Source: PALSA-968 sp964387075
GTDB lineage: Bacteria; Bacteroidota; Bacteroidia; B-17B0; Aurantibacillaceae
DNA: 64,000 nucleotides
Reading direction: 5' to 3'
Assembly: GCA_964387075.1 (NCBI GenBank)
Contig: CAYLVB010000006.1
Location: forward strand, 248,001 to 312,000
Below, piece by piece: positions 14,870-24,236 of this stretch. The stretch's first letter is position 1. Each line of letters starts with the position of its first letter. The notes beneath the pieces are model-generated. The model did no database searches. It saw nothing but the letters and a program-made list of their open reading frames with translations, and had not been told where the DNA came from. Both the position numbers and the translations under genes were made by a program.

Positions 14870-15511
14870 TTAGTGCAGGAAGAACACTTTATAGATCAGG
14901 TACATGCCAAATACAATGAGCAACACCCCCGAAGCATGCCGCACGCGTAACAACATTTTGGCATTGAGCATTTGCTTGATCTTGTAGGCAACAAATGTTT
15001 TCAGCAGATCGGTTCCTATCACCATGCAAAGCGTAGCAGTAAAGAAAATAATGATGCGCGTTATATGAAATTCGTACTTACTGCTGATGGCCGTGGTAGT
15101 AGCGATCCAGAAGATCCATACAAAAGGATTGAACATGTTGAGGAAAAAACCCTTCACCAACAGGAGGCCAATACTGGGTGATTTGACCTCGATCACCGTT
15201 TCGCCGGCATCGGTCTTACTTTGGTTGCCCACGAAATGAAAAGCGCCATACACGATCAGCACTATTCCGCCAACCACGCCCAAAAAGGCCTGGTGTTTCG
15301 GATTGGTAAGCAGATCTGACATACCAAAGTGAATGAGAGAAACGGTAACAAGCACAAAAAACAGGTCGCTGAAAAAGATCCCGAACGCCAATGCCGCGCC
15401 GGACCGAAAACCAAAGCTTATGCCCGTATTAATAAGTGCAAAAAATGCCGGTCCGATAGAAATGGCAAGAAAAAGCCCTAATAATATGCCTTCGTAAATG
15501 GCTGAGAACAT
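14870..15511 (-). CDS. LysE/RhtB family amino-acid exporter
   Basis: A 213-residue inner-membrane exporter with six hydrophobic segments. The N-terminal part has the family pattern LAISIGPAFFALINTGISFGF and the loop-and-helix GAALAFGIFFSDLFF, both typical of LysE translocators of amino acids or related metabolites. The start is ATG at 15511 (MFSAIYEGILLGLFL); the longer open frame upstream begins at a TTG and encodes no membrane or signal pattern. The substrate cannot be told from sequence. Confidence 0.85.
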   Translation of the reverse strand: MFSAIYEGILLGLFLAISIGPAFFALINTGISFGFRSGAALAFGIFFSDLFFVLVTVSLIHFGMSDLLTNPKHQAFLGVVGGIVLIVYGAFHFVGNQSKTDAGETVIEVKSPSIGLLLVKGFFLNMFNPFVWIFWIATTTAISSKYEFHITRIIIFFTATLCMVIGTDLLKTFVAYKIKQMLNAKMLLRVRHASGVLLIVFGMYLIYKVFFLH

Positions 15512-15706
15512 TATACTTATTAAAGGTTTAAATGTAGTCAGATTTATCGGGCTTTGCAAACCCACATCCTGATTTAAAAGGCTCAATTCGGTGTTTTAAA
15601 CGACGAATTTTAGATTATCGTCGTCCAACCAAAACCCTTGCCGGCACTGGGTTTTCAGGCCTACTGGATAATCTATAAGAACTTTAGAATGTGAGTCATT
15701 TTGTAT

Positions 15707-15736
15707 TTTGAAATTCAAAAAATTGTACTACATTTG
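15707..15736 (+). promoter_or_regulatory. Bacteroidota-type promoter for the YwqK-like gene
   Basis: TTTG at 15707-15710, an 18-bp spacer, then TACATTTG at 15729-15736, matching TTTG-N19-TAnnTTTG almost exactly. The predicted start of transcription is near 15742, some 20 nt before the ATG at 15763. Confidence 0.7.
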
Positions 15737-15762
15737 AATTAAGCATACTATTAATTACTGTG

Positions 15763-16677
15763 ATGATGTTTGGTAGCGTAAAGATATTTTCTATTCAAAA
15801 TTCCCTTGTTTTTAGCTTAAGTTTAGCTTCGTTCACCGCTTTTGCCCAATCCTTCGAGATCGACCCCGTAAATAAAAAGGATACCATTAACATGATCGAT
15901 TTCCAGGGCATGAAACAAAGCCGTTGGATCGTTTACGGAAAGAGCAAGCCCGATACCTGCTATGCCAAGACCTCAAAGGTTGAGGAGGGTAATTATAGTG
16001 ATAACCGCAAAAAAGGGATCTGGACCGCCTATTTTTGCAGTGGTAACATTCATAAAAAGATCACCTTCCAGAATGGCCGGCCCGATGGTTACGCTATTTT
16101 CTTTCATGAAAATGGCAAGACCGCCGAAGAAGGAACCTGGAAAGGCAATAAATGGCTAGGTGCTTATAAGACCTATTACGATAACGGTCAGTTGCAGCGC
16201 GACTTTACCTTTAACCAGGCAGGAAAGAGAGAGGGTGCCCAGAAGTACTACTATGCCGACGGCAAAACACAAATTGAAGGTAACTGGAACAACGGTAAGG
16301 AGAACGGTGTTGTTACTGAATACCACCCCGACGGTAGCCTGAAGAAAACTGTAAATTACGCAAATGGTAATGCGGATGTGGCCTCAATTAAGGAGTTCTC
16401 GCCTAAAAAGGATATCAAGATCGAGGAAGTTGCAAGCACCAAGAAGGTAAGCGCCAGCAAAGAAGAAGCTGCAGTTGATGTTGCCACAAAAGGGCCGTCC
16501 ATGTTGAACGGTTACCACGTTCTTTTTAATGGAGGGCGTCAAAAAACAAAAGAAGGCACTTTTAAAGATAACCGTTTGATGGAAGGTAAGAATTACATTT
16601 ACAATAAGAATGGCATCCTGGAAACCATCGAGATCTACAAAAACGGCATCTTTGCGGGAACTACGCAGGCGGAATAA
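15763..16677 (+). CDS. Secreted MORN/YwqK-repeat protein
   Basis: A 304-residue exported protein: a signal peptide ending near SLASFTAFAQS, then at least five MORN-like repeats of the YwqK type (GIWTAYFCSGNIHKK, DGYAIFFHENGKTAEEG, GAYKTYYDNGQLQRD, GAQKYYYADGKTQIEG, GVVTEYHPDGSLKKT) around residues 70-210, and a variable lysine/alanine-rich linker before a last repeat pair. YwqK-like proteins are common in Bacteroidota surface biology, but their function is largely unknown. ATG at 15763 is preferred; another follows at 15766. Confidence 0.8.
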   Translation: MMFGSVKIFSIQNSLVFSLSLASFTAFAQSFEIDPVNKKDTINMIDFQGMKQSRWIVYGKSKPDTCYAKTSKVEEGNYSDNRKKGIWTAYFCSGNIHKKITFQNGRPDGYAIFFHENGKTAEEGTWKGNKWLGAYKTYYDNGQLQRDFTFNQAGKREGAQKYYYADGKTQIEGNWNNGKENGVVTEYHPDGSLKKTVNYANGNADVASIKEFSPKKDIKIEEVASTKKVSASKEEAAVDVATKGPSMLNGYHVLFNGGRQKTKEGTFKDNRLMEGKNYIYNKNGILETIEIYKNGIFAGTTQAE

Positions 16678-17023
16678 TTTTCTCTTGATCATTATTGCAA
16701 CATCTTAACGAACGAGATCCTTCTTGTATTGGTTGCTATGCGCCACTAGCTTCGCGATCGATACTTTCATCCGATCAGCTCTATTTCCGATCTCCATTCC
16801 CGTATTCTCTTCGCTCATCTTGCCAGCAAAGCATACCGGTCACTTCAGGTTCCACGTTCATCTTTAAAAACAACAAGAGGGTTCGCCCTATCCGAATTCC
16901 GTCCATAGGGCATGGCTTTTACCTATTCGCATGCTCGCGAAAAGTTACTTATTTGCAACGCTAAAAATCGGGAAGAAATGAGCCCTCTTGATCTTATTTC
17001 AAAATCAAATGGGCTCATTGCAA
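16678..17023. other. Intergenic region with two hairpins between convergent genes
   Basis: 346 bp with no coding signal that I trust. Two inverted repeats stand out. GCCCTAT (16885-16891)/ATAGGGC (16905-16911) has a 13-nt loop. ATGAGCCC (16978-16985)/GGGCTCAT (17011-17018) encloses a further TTGAT/ATCAA stem and sits 6 bp after the CotH-protein stop. The second probably ends the CotH transcript. The remainder holds no recognisable RNA gene. Confidence 0.5.
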
Positions 17024-20000
17024 TTATCGATTCAACGTTATAAAACCATGTTTCTGATAGGCTTTGCCATTATCATCTTTGGCCTCCATCACGAAGTAGT
17101 AAGTACCATCGGGACAAGTTCCACCGCCGTTACTTTGCCCACTCCATTTGTCGCTGGTACTCTTGAAGTCGAATACGATCTTACCCCAGCGATCGAAAAT
17201 AGTGCAGCTGAAATTACTTACGTTCTTGGCAATAGGCTGGAAGTAATCGTTGATACCATCACCATTGGGTGTAAAGGTGTTTGGCATGATCAATCCTGCA
17301 GTATCAGAGACAATGATGGTTTTAGTAATAGTATCGTCGCAACCACCCGCACCCGCGGCTATAAGGGTAACCGCGTAAGTTCCGGGAGTTGTATAGGTAA
17401 TACTTGGCGTACAAGAGGTAGAAGTTAATCCATTTCCAAATGTCCATGAGCACCCCGAAGATAAAGTAGAGGTGCTTCCAAACTGCACCACAGCCGGTAT
17501 GGTTGCTGTTGCAGGCAATGCCGTGGTAAAGCTTGCTATCGCATAAGGCACGATGGTAATATTCACCGTATTCTGGCTGCTGCAATTCGGATTACTTGAC
17601 TGCGAAAGCGTATACGTTGTATTTACCGTTGGTGAAGCTATTGTAGTGGTACAATTTATACAGCTCAGGGTCGATCCCGGTGTCCAGGTATAGTTTTGTC
17701 CCGTGAGGCCGGTTAAGGCAACGGTTTGCCCGGGACAGATCTGCGCGCTTGGAGGCATGATAACAGGTGGAGGAGGAGGCGCCATCGTGATAGTAACCGT
17801 ATTGAAATTGCTGCACCCCGGGAAATTGGTTGAAGTAACGGTATAGGTTGATGTTACCGTTGGCGAAGCGATCGTGCTCGAACACGATGTACAGCTTAGA
17901 CCGGTGGCCGGCGACCAAACAAAATTTTGACCCATGGAAGCGCTGATAGTTACCGTTTCACCGGGGCAAACTGACGGGTTTGCAGGGCTGATAACGGGTG
18001 GCCCATTATATACAAAGTGCGCAACGATACTGTCGGTTGCAATAAGATTAACCGTTACCGAAGGGCTTGTGGTGCTTGGCAAAGGAGTATGGTTCTTAAA
18101 CGTCCAATGCGAAAAGCAGTAGTTTGCGTTCGGGCTTTCTGAGATATTGATCGGCAGGTTACCGGGGTAAACACCGCTCCACACAAAATTGGTAAGATGC
18201 AGCGAGTTAAAATCAACCGTTCCGGCGCCGGGAGGATCCACATTCACTTTAATGGTGTATGGGCCTGTTACGTTATAGCAGCTATTGAATAATTTAGTAA
18301 GCGTATCGCAGCGCTCCAGGATAAAATTACGCAGATCTGTTACGTTGCTCTGCCATTGCGCCATAGTACCTCCCCAACGCGCGATCTGCTGAGGCATTTC
18401 AGGTGAAATAATATTGATCATACTATCGTAAATGGTAATCATGCGGTTGCAGCTTAGCGGACCATTCAACAGGTCAAAATAACGCATTACGTAATACTGC
18501 TTGAAGGTGGGATTGGTCATCAAGGCGTTCAGAATAGGCACGTGACCTTGCCCGCCGGGATCACCTAAACTTTCCGGGTCGCAGGGATCAGCATTGGGGT
18601 CTGTATTGGGAATTCCGGTGTAATTGATGTAGTGGTTAAAGGTAGCGTCCTCATCCCACAAAGCATAGCGCCACTTTTTCTTGTTCGCGCCCGTGTTCAA
18701 GCCTCTCCACCAGATAGTGTTCCAGTTCAACCAGTCGGATGTTACGCAATACGAGTTCAGGATCACGTAATCCGCTAAACTCTTAATACTATACACGCCA
18801 TCCACGTAGTTATAATTGGCAGGAATGGTCATGTTGTTGCTGTTCACGAAATTCACAAAATTGTTCCAATCGGTCTGTGCCTGTGCTCCCCCGTACTCCG
18901 ACCAGGTTCCGCCCCAGGTTTTCAGCATCTGGAGAGAGTCGCCTTTTGTATTGTGATAGTATTTGGTAAAATCCTTGTCGTCCACTTTCTCGCGGATATC
19001 GTATAATCCCCAATACTGTCCATTGATATATAGGGTCATAGGAGCCCAGGTGCGTTCATCCATATGAAGCCCCGCTTTTTGAGAAACCGTATGCACGTAT
19101 TGATCGCGGATGTGGGCGCCACCAAACTCGCCCGGGAAATTGTTATTGGGCTGGCCTTCGAATGGATAATTATCGTTCGCGGCCGCTTTGATAATGACGT
19201 GCTGGAATTCTTTTCGCGAGTGGATCCCAAAAATGCGATGGGTTAAAGCGTAATTGTAACCATATTGATCGCGACACACGAAATCGATACCGCGCTGCGC
19301 ATAGAACCAGGAGTCGTTACCGTGTTTGTTGGCCTCGCCATATCCTTCGGTGCGGAAAGTTCCGCTGGAGTCAAAATATTCAACGCCCACTTGCGGGGTA
19401 TTTTGGGTTCCATTCATAAGGGTTGCTATCTGATCCCCGAACACAGACATTACGTTAACTGTGTGCGGCGAGTTGATGAAGAAAGTATTGCTTTCCACAA
19501 AGCTGGCAGGAATGGTACTCACAGAGCTGAAAGCCCTTGCACGAACAACTGTAGTAGTGGACACGTTGAAAGGCGCGGTGTATGCTGTAGAAGAACCCGT
19601 TGGCGTACTTCCGTTGGTTGTATAACGAATGGTTACGTTTGGATCGGGCGATGTAATTGTGATGCTTTGGGTGGAAGTGTAAAAACCGGGTACTTTGTTC
19701 ATGGAAGGCGTAGTAGCATAATCCTGGTATGCCGTTGCCGTGTTATTACTTGCGTTGGGCGTTGGATTCTGGAACACACTCCAGGTGGCGGCACCATTGG
19801 TGGTGCGTCCGCGCGAATGACCGACCTGCGTGCGTTTCAGGGTCATAGAATCCTGCACTACGTTGGTAGCGTTCGAGAAAATGATGATATCCGGTTTGCA
19901 TTGCTTAAGACTGAAATTGGTGTGCAGGTTAGCTCCCACATTTACATTGGCGTCTGAGGCCCAGATGCGTACAAATCCGTTGGCGGCAATGGTCACGTTC

Positions 20001-20254
20001 CCAAAGGTCCACTTACCCAGGTTGGTCTTCTTGTCGCTCAGGTGATAGCCTGTGAGGTTTACGGCCGAAGAGCCTGCATTATACAGCTCGATCCAGTCTT
20101 CGTAGTTCCCAAAGTTATCAGTATAGGAGTTCAGGTTGGAGCAGGAATACTCGTTGATCATCACCTGGGCGTAACCTGTCATCGTTGTTCCCAGAACAAC
20201 AAAGAAGGCAGCCGCTCTCAGTTTTTTTTTCAGGCACGTAAAGATCCGGTTCAT
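17024..20254 (-). CDS. T9SS-exported CotH-kinase/lamin-tail-domain protein
   Basis: 1076-residue secreted multidomain protein. Order: signal peptide (to about residue 30, GYAQ); lamin-tail domain (MINEYSCSN ... DWIELYNAGSSAVNLTGYHLSD); chitobiase C-terminal-like module with VTIRYTTNGSTPT near residue 210; CotH kinase-like domain about 275-620 (EFQHVIIKAAANDNYPFEG, GLYDIREKVDDKDFTKYY, WRYALWDEDATFNHY); Ig/PKD-like modules with paired cysteines; and a C-terminal type B T9SS domain beginning MPNTFTPNGDGINDYF and containing IFDRWGKIVF. CotH domains are atypical kinases in Bacillus spore coats; here the domain probably acts on the cell surface. The start is ATG at 20254. Confidence 0.9.
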   Translation of the reverse strand: MNRIFTCLKKKLRAAAFFVVLGTTMTGYAQVMINEYSCSNLNSYTDNFGNYEDWIELYNAGSSAVNLTGYHLSDKKTNLGKWTFGNVTIAANGFVRIWASDANVNVGANLHTNFSLKQCKPDIIIFSNATNVVQDSMTLKRTQVGHSRGRTTNGAATWSVFQNPTPNASNNTATAYQDYATTPSMNKVPGFYTSTQSITITSPDPNVTIRYTTNGSTPTGSSTAYTAPFNVSTTTVVRARAFSSVSTIPASFVESNTFFINSPHTVNVMSVFGDQIATLMNGTQNTPQVGVEYFDSSGTFRTEGYGEANKHGNDSWFYAQRGIDFVCRDQYGYNYALTHRIFGIHSRKEFQHVIIKAAANDNYPFEGQPNNNFPGEFGGAHIRDQYVHTVSQKAGLHMDERTWAPMTLYINGQYWGLYDIREKVDDKDFTKYYHNTKGDSLQMLKTWGGTWSEYGGAQAQTDWNNFVNFVNSNNMTIPANYNYVDGVYSIKSLADYVILNSYCVTSDWLNWNTIWWRGLNTGANKKKWRYALWDEDATFNHYINYTGIPNTDPNADPCDPESLGDPGGQGHVPILNALMTNPTFKQYYVMRYFDLLNGPLSCNRMITIYDSMINIISPEMPQQIARWGGTMAQWQSNVTDLRNFILERCDTLTKLFNSCYNVTGPYTIKVNVDPPGAGTVDFNSLHLTNFVWSGVYPGNLPINISESPNANYCFSHWTFKNHTPLPSTTSPSVTVNLIATDSIVAHFVYNGPPVISPANPSVCPGETVTISASMGQNFVWSPATGLSCTSCSSTIASPTVTSTYTVTSTNFPGCSNFNTVTITMAPPPPPVIMPPSAQICPGQTVALTGLTGQNYTWTPGSTLSCINCTTTIASPTVNTTYTLSQSSNPNCSSQNTVNITIVPYAIASFTTALPATATIPAVVQFGSTSTLSSGCSWTFGNGLTSTSCTPSITYTTPGTYAVTLIAAGAGGCDDTITKTIIVSDTAGLIMPNTFTPNGDGINDYFQPIAKNVSNFSCTIFDRWGKIVFDFKSTSDKWSGQSNGGGTCPDGTYYFVMEAKDDNGKAYQKHGFITLNR

Positions 20255-20281
20255 GGCAAAATTTTAAGGGTAGTTAATACC

Positions 20282-20289
20282 CAAAAATA
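20282..20289 (-). promoter_or_regulatory. Candidate -7 element of the CotH gene
   Basis: The minus strand reads TATTTTTG, a full match to TAnnTTTG, about 28 bp upstream of the ATG. No good TTTG lies 19 bp further up (CTG at 20 bp), so only the -7 box is supported. Confidence 0.4.
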
Positions 20290-20411
20290 GCGTAAAAATC
20301 CGCTTCTTTCAGCTTTATTTTTAAGCTTTTTTGGCCTGTATACCAGTGGGTTTATAGAGGTACAAGTGGAATAAAATCCCCGTATCTTGTAAAATCATTC
20401 AAAACCGGAGC

Positions 20412-20531
20412 ATGGCGCGGGAGGTAATTGTTAAAAGTATATAGAATAAGGCCAAACGGCGCGACGCCTGGTTATTGGATGACTACACGCTTAATCCATA
20501 TAGTGGATGCTCTTTCAACTGTATTTACTGC
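20412..20531 (+). pseudogene. 5' remnant of an SPL-family radical-SAM gene
   Basis: Reading from ATG 20412: MAREVIVKSI, a TAG at 20442, then NKAKRRDAWLLDDYTLNPYS and GCSFNCIYC in the same frame. NPYSGCSFNCIYC with the CxxxCxxC motif is the N-terminus of spore-photolyase-like radical-SAM proteins, which continue for about 250 more residues. Here homology stops right after the third cysteine (20531), where the sequence becomes the 3' end of the convergent TPR gene. It is doubly disabled: a nonsense codon at position 11 and loss of everything after the cluster motif. Confidence 0.72.
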
Positions 20532-21994
20532 CTAAGCTTCTTTAAATTTCTTTCAAGGTACTTTTCATGAGGCAGCAAAGCCATTTGAATACGCCTGGCG
20601 TAATGTATGCTATCGAGCAACTCTCTTTGCTTTTCCTCTATCAACTCCTTTTGCCTTTGGATCTCATGATTGGCTTTCTTCTTTTGCAAAAAACTGCGAT
20701 AAGCAAAAATGGCAAAGCCCAACACCAGGATCCCGAAACCTGAAATAGCCAAAAGTATGATCCGCTGTTTCTTTTTTTCCGCGGTGGCTATCACCTCCCT
20801 TTTTTCCTGTTCCAGTTTGGCGGCGGCTTCTTTTTTATCAAACTCGTAATTCATTTCAAGGCGTACATTTTTTTTGGTATTCTCCTCGTTCACCATACTG
20901 TCTCTTAAAGAAATGAATTGTTTGTAATGATCAAGGGCCATTTTTGCTGCCGCCCGGTTCGACTCCCCCATCCCCTCGTAGGTTTCGCTAAGCACTTCAT
21001 GTGCGCCCCGAATGTCTTCCGTATCTTCCAATTCGTTTGCAAGAGCAAGTGCTTTATCACCGTAAACCAGCGCCCGGGGATATTTTTTCTGTTTCATGTA
21101 ACATACCGCTATCGTTACGTAGGTATTTGCAAGTCCGCCTACATCACCCATTTCGGTACGAAGCTTCACTGCTTTGTTCAGAAAAACCAGGGCCTCTTCA
21201 TAATTTCCCGCATAACTGTGAGAAAGCCCCAAACAGGTGTAAGAATACCCGAGGCCGTGCACATCATTGATCTCTTCCTGTGCGGCAAGCGCATTTATAT
21301 AATTTATGTTCGCTTCATTGAAATCGCCCTGCTCGTAATGCAGACTACCCAAGCCGAGCAAGGCGTTGGCTGCTCCTCTCTTATCATTACGGCTATTGCA
21401 TATCTCGTAAGCACGCGTGTAACAATCGTGCGATTTTTTATAATCCGACAAATAATAGTAAACAGTTCCGAGGTTATAATAAGCCGTAGAAGTGCCGGCT
21501 TTCTCATCCACTTCTTCGAAGAGCCTCAGGGATTCCAGGTGATTTTTGAGGGTCTCGGTGAAATTATTGGCAACCAGGTGAAGAGAGCCAATACCGGAAA
21601 GTACGAATGCCGTTCCGCCTTTATCTTGCAGCTCGCGCCGTAATTTGAGAGCGATCCTGTAGAGCCGCATCGCGTTACTGTAATGTCCCTGGCCCTGCTC
21701 CTTTTGTCCCAGGTAATAACAGGCAGAAGCCAGGCCCTTCTTGTATCCAAGCTTTTGCGAGATCAGTATTGCCCGTTGCGATACGATCGCAGCGGTATCG
21801 TATTTTGCTTTTCGTACAAATCCACTGGCAAGACGATTGAGGGCCTTTACTTTATCGGTATCGTCAAGAGGACGAGCAGCCGCTTTCAACAGAGAATCGA
21901 ACTTATTCTGGGAAAAAGAAAATAAGGCGCAGAACAATAAAAGGTATGCAAACGTTTTTCTTACGCGATTATGTTCTGATAAAATGATCAACAT
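20525..21994 (-). CDS. Tetratricopeptide-repeat membrane protein (signalling-protein front end)
   Basis: 489 residues: a signal or anchor segment (FAYLLLFCALFSFSQ, to about 29), six to seven TPR units (about 60-330; e.g. ALLGLGSLHYEQGDFNEANINY), a transmembrane helix (ILLAISGFGILVLGFAIFAY) near 405-425 and a coiled coil ending ELLDSIHYARRIQMALLPHE. That last motif normally joins the coiled coil to a SpoIIE phosphatase domain, as in the protein at 49639-52854, but here it is followed by only about 12 residues. The end lies exactly on the junction with the radical-SAM remnant, so a C-terminal catalytic domain may have been lost. Some relatives naturally end here, so this is not certain. Confidence 0.8.
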   Translation of the reverse strand: MLIILSEHNRVRKTFAYLLLFCALFSFSQNKFDSLLKAAARPLDDTDKVKALNRLASGFVRKAKYDTAAIVSQRAILISQKLGYKKGLASACYYLGQKEQGQGHYSNAMRLYRIALKLRRELQDKGGTAFVLSGIGSLHLVANNFTETLKNHLESLRLFEEVDEKAGTSTAYYNLGTVYYYLSDYKKSHDCYTRAYEICNSRNDKRGAANALLGLGSLHYEQGDFNEANINYINALAAQEEINDVHGLGYSYTCLGLSHSYAGNYEEALVFLNKAVKLRTEMGDVGGLANTYVTIAVCYMKQKKYPRALVYGDKALALANELEDTEDIRGAHEVLSETYEGMGESNRAAAKMALDHYKQFISLRDSMVNEENTKKNVRLEMNYEFDKKEAAAKLEQEKREVIATAEKKKQRIILLAISGFGILVLGFAIFAYRSFLQKKKANHEIQRQKELIEEKQRELLDSIHYARRIQMALLPHEKYLERNLKKLRQ

Positions 21995-22069
21995 TACTGC
22001 TTTAAGGTACTAAATATCCGAAAAAACCCTGAATTGTAATAGAACTCATTGAAGAATCAGGAACGATCG

Positions 22070-23068
22070 CTAAAAGCGGATCATTTTCCCTCCGGGAAGG
22101 ATCCTATTGATCATGAATTGCAAAAGCGCATAATAATCGAATTTGTAACTATAGTAGACCGCCACCCAAAAAGCAAACAGGAATTTGATTCGGAATTTCG
22201 TGGGCCTACCTTCGTAACCCAGCTGCTCACCAATCTTATTGGTAATATATCCGGAAAGTTCAATAGCCTCGTTATCGAGATTCTTTTCGTAGCTGTTGAT
22301 GCTTTTGTTGTTTATTTGCTCCGTCAGTTTTGCATGCATGTGATACCTGTCGCTTAATACATTTTCCTTATAGAATGGGCTGAACTTTTCTTCGAACTTA
22401 AGCATATTGACGTTGTACGCGGTGTTTAAAAAGCTACAGACCCCACGGATCTTTTCCTCAGGATCGTTCACCAGGTCTTCATAGGAAAGTCTATAAAATC
22501 TTTCCGGGTGCTTTCGGCATAATGCAAGCGCGTGGGTATTATACCATTTCCACCGGTAAGCAAAGAACGGTATTGAAACAGTGCCTTTAAAGAATTTTGA
22601 ACTCTTGAAAGAACTGATAGTATCCAGTGCATTGCGATGTAAGAAAATGAATTTACTGCCCGGAAATATCTCCATCATGTTCTCTACGTGGAAAGTAAGA
22701 CGGGGATTGTGTAATCCCATTATACCCGCGTTTTCTTTTGAAGTATAAACAGATCTCCTGTGGTTTACCACACTTTCACAAAGCTCATGATAAGGAGTGT
22801 TCGCCGGGAGATGATCTATGTATTTGAAAAGCGCCTCGTGATCCAGTTTCCAGAACTGCGTGAGGAAAAGGTCTTTCTTAATTATATCCTTGAAGTATTC
22901 CTTCGCGGCCGGCGTTAATGACCTGTTGTAAAGCCTCCTGTAAGTTTGCAGCACAAATGCCTGCTCCATTGGAAAATTAATTTCAGGACTTCCATCCAAT
23001 ACCTGGCTCAGTAAGTGCGTTCCGCTCCTTCCCACACTGATAATGAAAACTGCTGTATTATTTTTCAT
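22070..23068 (-). CDS. Sulfotransferase family protein
   Basis: 332 residues using PAPS as sulfate donor, by family. The 5'-phosphosulfate loop is near the start (FIISVGRSGTHLLSQ) and the 3'-phosphate motif is IFLHRNALDTISSFKSSKF near residue 140. A hydrophobic or amphipathic C-terminal part (FLFAFWVAVYYSYKFDYYALLQF) may bind the membrane. It overlaps the upstream glycosyltransferase by 11 bp, so the two are translated together. They probably modify the same lipid or glycan: glycosylation, then sulfation. PAPS would be needed, but no APS kinase is visible in this window. Confidence 0.85.
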   Translation of the reverse strand: MKNNTAVFIISVGRSGTHLLSQVLDGSPEINFPMEQAFVLQTYRRLYNRSLTPAAKEYFKDIIKKDLFLTQFWKLDHEALFKYIDHLPANTPYHELCESVVNHRRSVYTSKENAGIMGLHNPRLTFHVENMMEIFPGSKFIFLHRNALDTISSFKSSKFFKGTVSIPFFAYRWKWYNTHALALCRKHPERFYRLSYEDLVNDPEEKIRGVCSFLNTAYNVNMLKFEEKFSPFYKENVLSDRYHMHAKLTEQINNKSINSYEKNLDNEAIELSGYITNKIGEQLGYEGRPTKFRIKFLFAFWVAVYYSYKFDYYALLQFMINRILPGGKMIRF

Positions 23069-24236
23069 TCAGTTCTTTTAAGATCATTTCTGTAATTTCC
23101 TTTACGCCGTCCTCATGTAAAATTCGTTCCCGAGCCTTTTTTAACCGGACCGAATAAAGTTCGGCATTCTTCACAGTTTCCACAAGCGCGTTCCTGAACC
23201 GGTACCCGCTTACCCGTTTGTTCAACGGCTCGGGGGCCAAGCCTTCTTTGTAAAATCTAACCGCCAATTCATTTTGTACGCCAAAAAGTGGGATCAAAAC
23301 AGATGGCTTTTCGAACAGAATAGTTCTCATGAATGTACCGTGACCACAATGGTGAACTACAAAGTCTGCATGTGGCAGCACTTCATCGAGGTCTATCAAT
23401 TTCTTACAATGAAAAACCAATTCATTCGCCGGCCTGTCCCTCTCCGAGATGAGGATCGCGCAAAACCCACAGTCAGTAACTGAATCAATGAGCATATCCA
23501 CGAAGCCATCGGGCAAAGAATCCGTGTATGAGCCAAAAGCTATAAGCACCTTCTTCATCCCCTCCGTACGTTTTATAAAAAACGAGAAGGCAGGATCGGC
23601 GATGGAAGTTTTGTATAATGAATCATGGATGGCGCCGGTGATCACTGAATTTTTTGCAGTGCTTTGAAAAAGGTGCGATACAGGTAAGATCTCTTTTTTA
23701 GGTTGCAGCAGGAAATGAATCTTAGGTAAGAATTGAAAGATCCTTTTGGTATAAAGAAAAATGGTTAAACGGATAAGCAGTGGATTGTAAAATAATTTGA
23801 AGAAGGCGTTGATTTTTGCCCTTTTCCTGAAAGGATCGAGCGAGATCAGAATACTTGGTTTTTTATATATATGCGCCCCGAGTACCAGCGCGTTATCATG
23901 TCCGTTCACTACACATAGGTCATAGGTGTTCAGTACCTCATCAATAATTTCTAATTTCTGTTTAAAATAAACACGGTCGAGCTGCACTTTTGCTATTTCC
24001 TGCTCTTCCCGCACTCTTGCTCCGGCTAATTTTTTCAATGCGTCTTTGCTCCTTTCCGGGTCTCCGGTGAGAATATTATTAAGTCCGTGTTTTTTTAAAG
24101 TGTCAGTTAAAGCAGGGTCGACAAGGAAGTCGGTTTCGACACCGTGCTTTTTTAATTCCAGCGCCACGGGGATAAAAGGATTGACGTTTCCCATAAATCC
24201 GAGCGCACCGTAAAGGAGCTTCTTTTTTCCTGGCAT
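23058..24236 (-). CDS. GT1-family (UDP-glucuronosyl/UGT-like) glycosyltransferase
   Basis: 392 residues with the GT-B fold of UGT-like enzymes: an N-terminal Rossmann region (YGALGFMGNVNPFIPVALELKKHG) and the C-terminal donor signature (ADFVVHHCGHGTFMRTILFE then PSVLIPLFGVQNELA) near residues 285-335. The acceptor-binding N-terminal half is diverged, so the acceptor is not predictable. First gene of the pair with the sulfotransferase. The upstream 446 bp hold no recognised gene. Confidence 0.82.
   Translation of the reverse strand: MPGKKKLLYGALGFMGNVNPFIPVALELKKHGVETDFLVDPALTDTLKKHGLNNILTGDPERSKDALKKLAGARVREEQEIAKVQLDRVYFKQKLEIIDEVLNTYDLCVVNGHDNALVLGAHIYKKPSILISLDPFRKRAKINAFFKLFYNPLLIRLTIFLYTKRIFQFLPKIHFLLQPKKEILPVSHLFQSTAKNSVITGAIHDSLYKTSIADPAFSFFIKRTEGMKKVLIAFGSYTDSLPDGFVDMLIDSVTDCGFCAILISERDRPANELVFHCKKLIDLDEVLPHADFVVHHCGHGTFMRTILFEKPSVLIPLFGVQNELAVRFYKEGLAPEPLNKRVSGYRFRNALVETVKNAELYSVRLKKARERILHEDGVKEITEMILKELNEK

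Noticed and set aside
16881..16911. tRNA T-arm-like GGGTTCGCCC
   Set aside because: No acceptor stem, D-arm or anticodon arm can be folded around it.
16695..16964. 89-codon plus-strand ORF
   Set aside because: Starts at TTG, rich in Ser/Arg/Cys without any domain, lies in a hairpin-rich intergenic region; likely chance.
22070..24236. Capsule or LPS gene cluster
   Set aside because: Only two enzymes; no flippase, polymerase or further transferases nearby.
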